From NCBI GenBank assembly GCA_009760855.2, contig WPIO01000002.1, positions 10,366,501-10,430,500 of the forward strand: a DNA stretch of 64,000 bases. The letters are read 5' to 3'. The notes beneath the pieces are model-generated. The model was not told the DNA's origin, did no database searches, and worked only from the letters and a program-made list of their open reading frames with translations. The translations under genes and the position numbers were made by a program. Shown in pieces: positions 63,866-64,000 of this stretch. The stretch comes from Cristatella mucedo. Its lineage: Eukaryota; Bryozoa; Phylactolaemata; Cristatellidae. The number at the start of each line of letters is the position of its first letter. Within the stretch, counting starts at the first letter, position 1.

Positions 63866-64000
63866 GAATCTGGCGGTGTAGACGATCCGCATAACTCATC
63901 CGATGTAATTATCATTGGTTAAGAAAGGCCGTGGAATGATAGCATGCCAGTCAGCCTAGCGAGCGACAGTGATCCTAGCTGACAGCGATGGTGGACGTCA
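63866..64000 (+). pseudogene. TOPORS-like SIM segment, cut by window edge
   Basis: Codons ESGGVDDPHNSSDVIIIG, a stop, then ERPWNDSMPVSLASDSDPS and a second stop. Homologous to the SIM block at 23.35, 43.17 and 52.65 kb. The L2 3' UTR is joined directly upstream, as at 43.21 kb. The rest lies beyond the window. Confidence 0.72.

Noticed and set aside
1-64000. CRISPR arrays, bacterial operons, riboswitches, phage or plasmid genes
   Set aside because: No direct repeats with unique spacers, no ribosome-binding-site-led gene strings, and eukaryotic LINE, SINE and microsatellite content throughout.

Overview
This window looks like repeat-dense intergenic DNA from an animal, most likely an invertebrate. 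I cannot name the species. I see no prokaryotic operon structure and no intact multi-exon host gene. Most of the sequence is old, broken or nested transposable-element material, with long dinucleotide microsatellites and the remains of one unusual gene family.

The main element is a non-LTR retrotransposon of the L2/CR1 group. At least fifteen fragments lie on both strands. Its 3' end is an AAGCGCC...TTCTCTGAGGGCGC hairpin-like tail followed by (ATT)n. The best copy is 49064-50369 (+), with an open reverse-transcriptase C-terminal half of about 355 codons and a 5-bp target duplication. Longer but internally deleted copies are at 54291-55400 and 55500-57905. A second L2-like LINE, called family 2 here, lies at about 11.1, 29-30.3, 41, 49-51 and 62.5 kb. 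tRNA-derived SINEs occur at 2.1, 2.8, 14.7, 15.2, 20.3 and 21.3 kb. The 14.7, 15.2 and 21.3 kb copies end in L2-like tails, so the LINE probably moved them. A degraded Mutator-like (MULE) transposase lies at 24633-25952 (+).

The window also holds larger dispersed repeats that I could only define by comparing it with itself. SD1 is at 6.4-11.5 kb (+), 58.5-62.95 kb (+) and part of 43.9-45 kb (-). R1 lies inside SD1 and again at 41.6-42.5 and 51.1-52.1 kb (-). T1 is at 4.35-5.5 kb (-) and 45.3-46.8 kb (+), with partial copies elsewhere; the 45.6-46.8 kb copy is bounded by a long, near-perfect inverted repeat. R3 is repeated between 34 and 38.6 kb. The two SD1 copies supply empty sites for several LINE insertions.

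The most interesting component is a dispersed family of at least eight copies of a TOPORS-like gene: a C3HC4 RING finger followed by a Ser-rich/poly-Ala region, acidic SUMO-interaction-like motifs and Arg-Ser stretches. Copies lie at 13.65-14.4 (+), 22.7-24.1 (-), 27.1-27.6 (-), 39.05-39.86 (-), 42.8-43.2 (-), 46.8-47.1 (-), 52.4-53.07 (-) and 63.87-64.0 kb (+). The 39 kb copy keeps all eight RING zinc ligands in a 201-codon open frame behind a canonical splice acceptor. Two copies are followed by R1, and two are joined at nearly the same point to a truncated L2 3' end. The RING/SIM gene has therefore probably been spread as part of composite mobile DNA. That is the best candidate for something undescribed here. 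All homology statements come from reading the sequence by eye; none was tested by database search.
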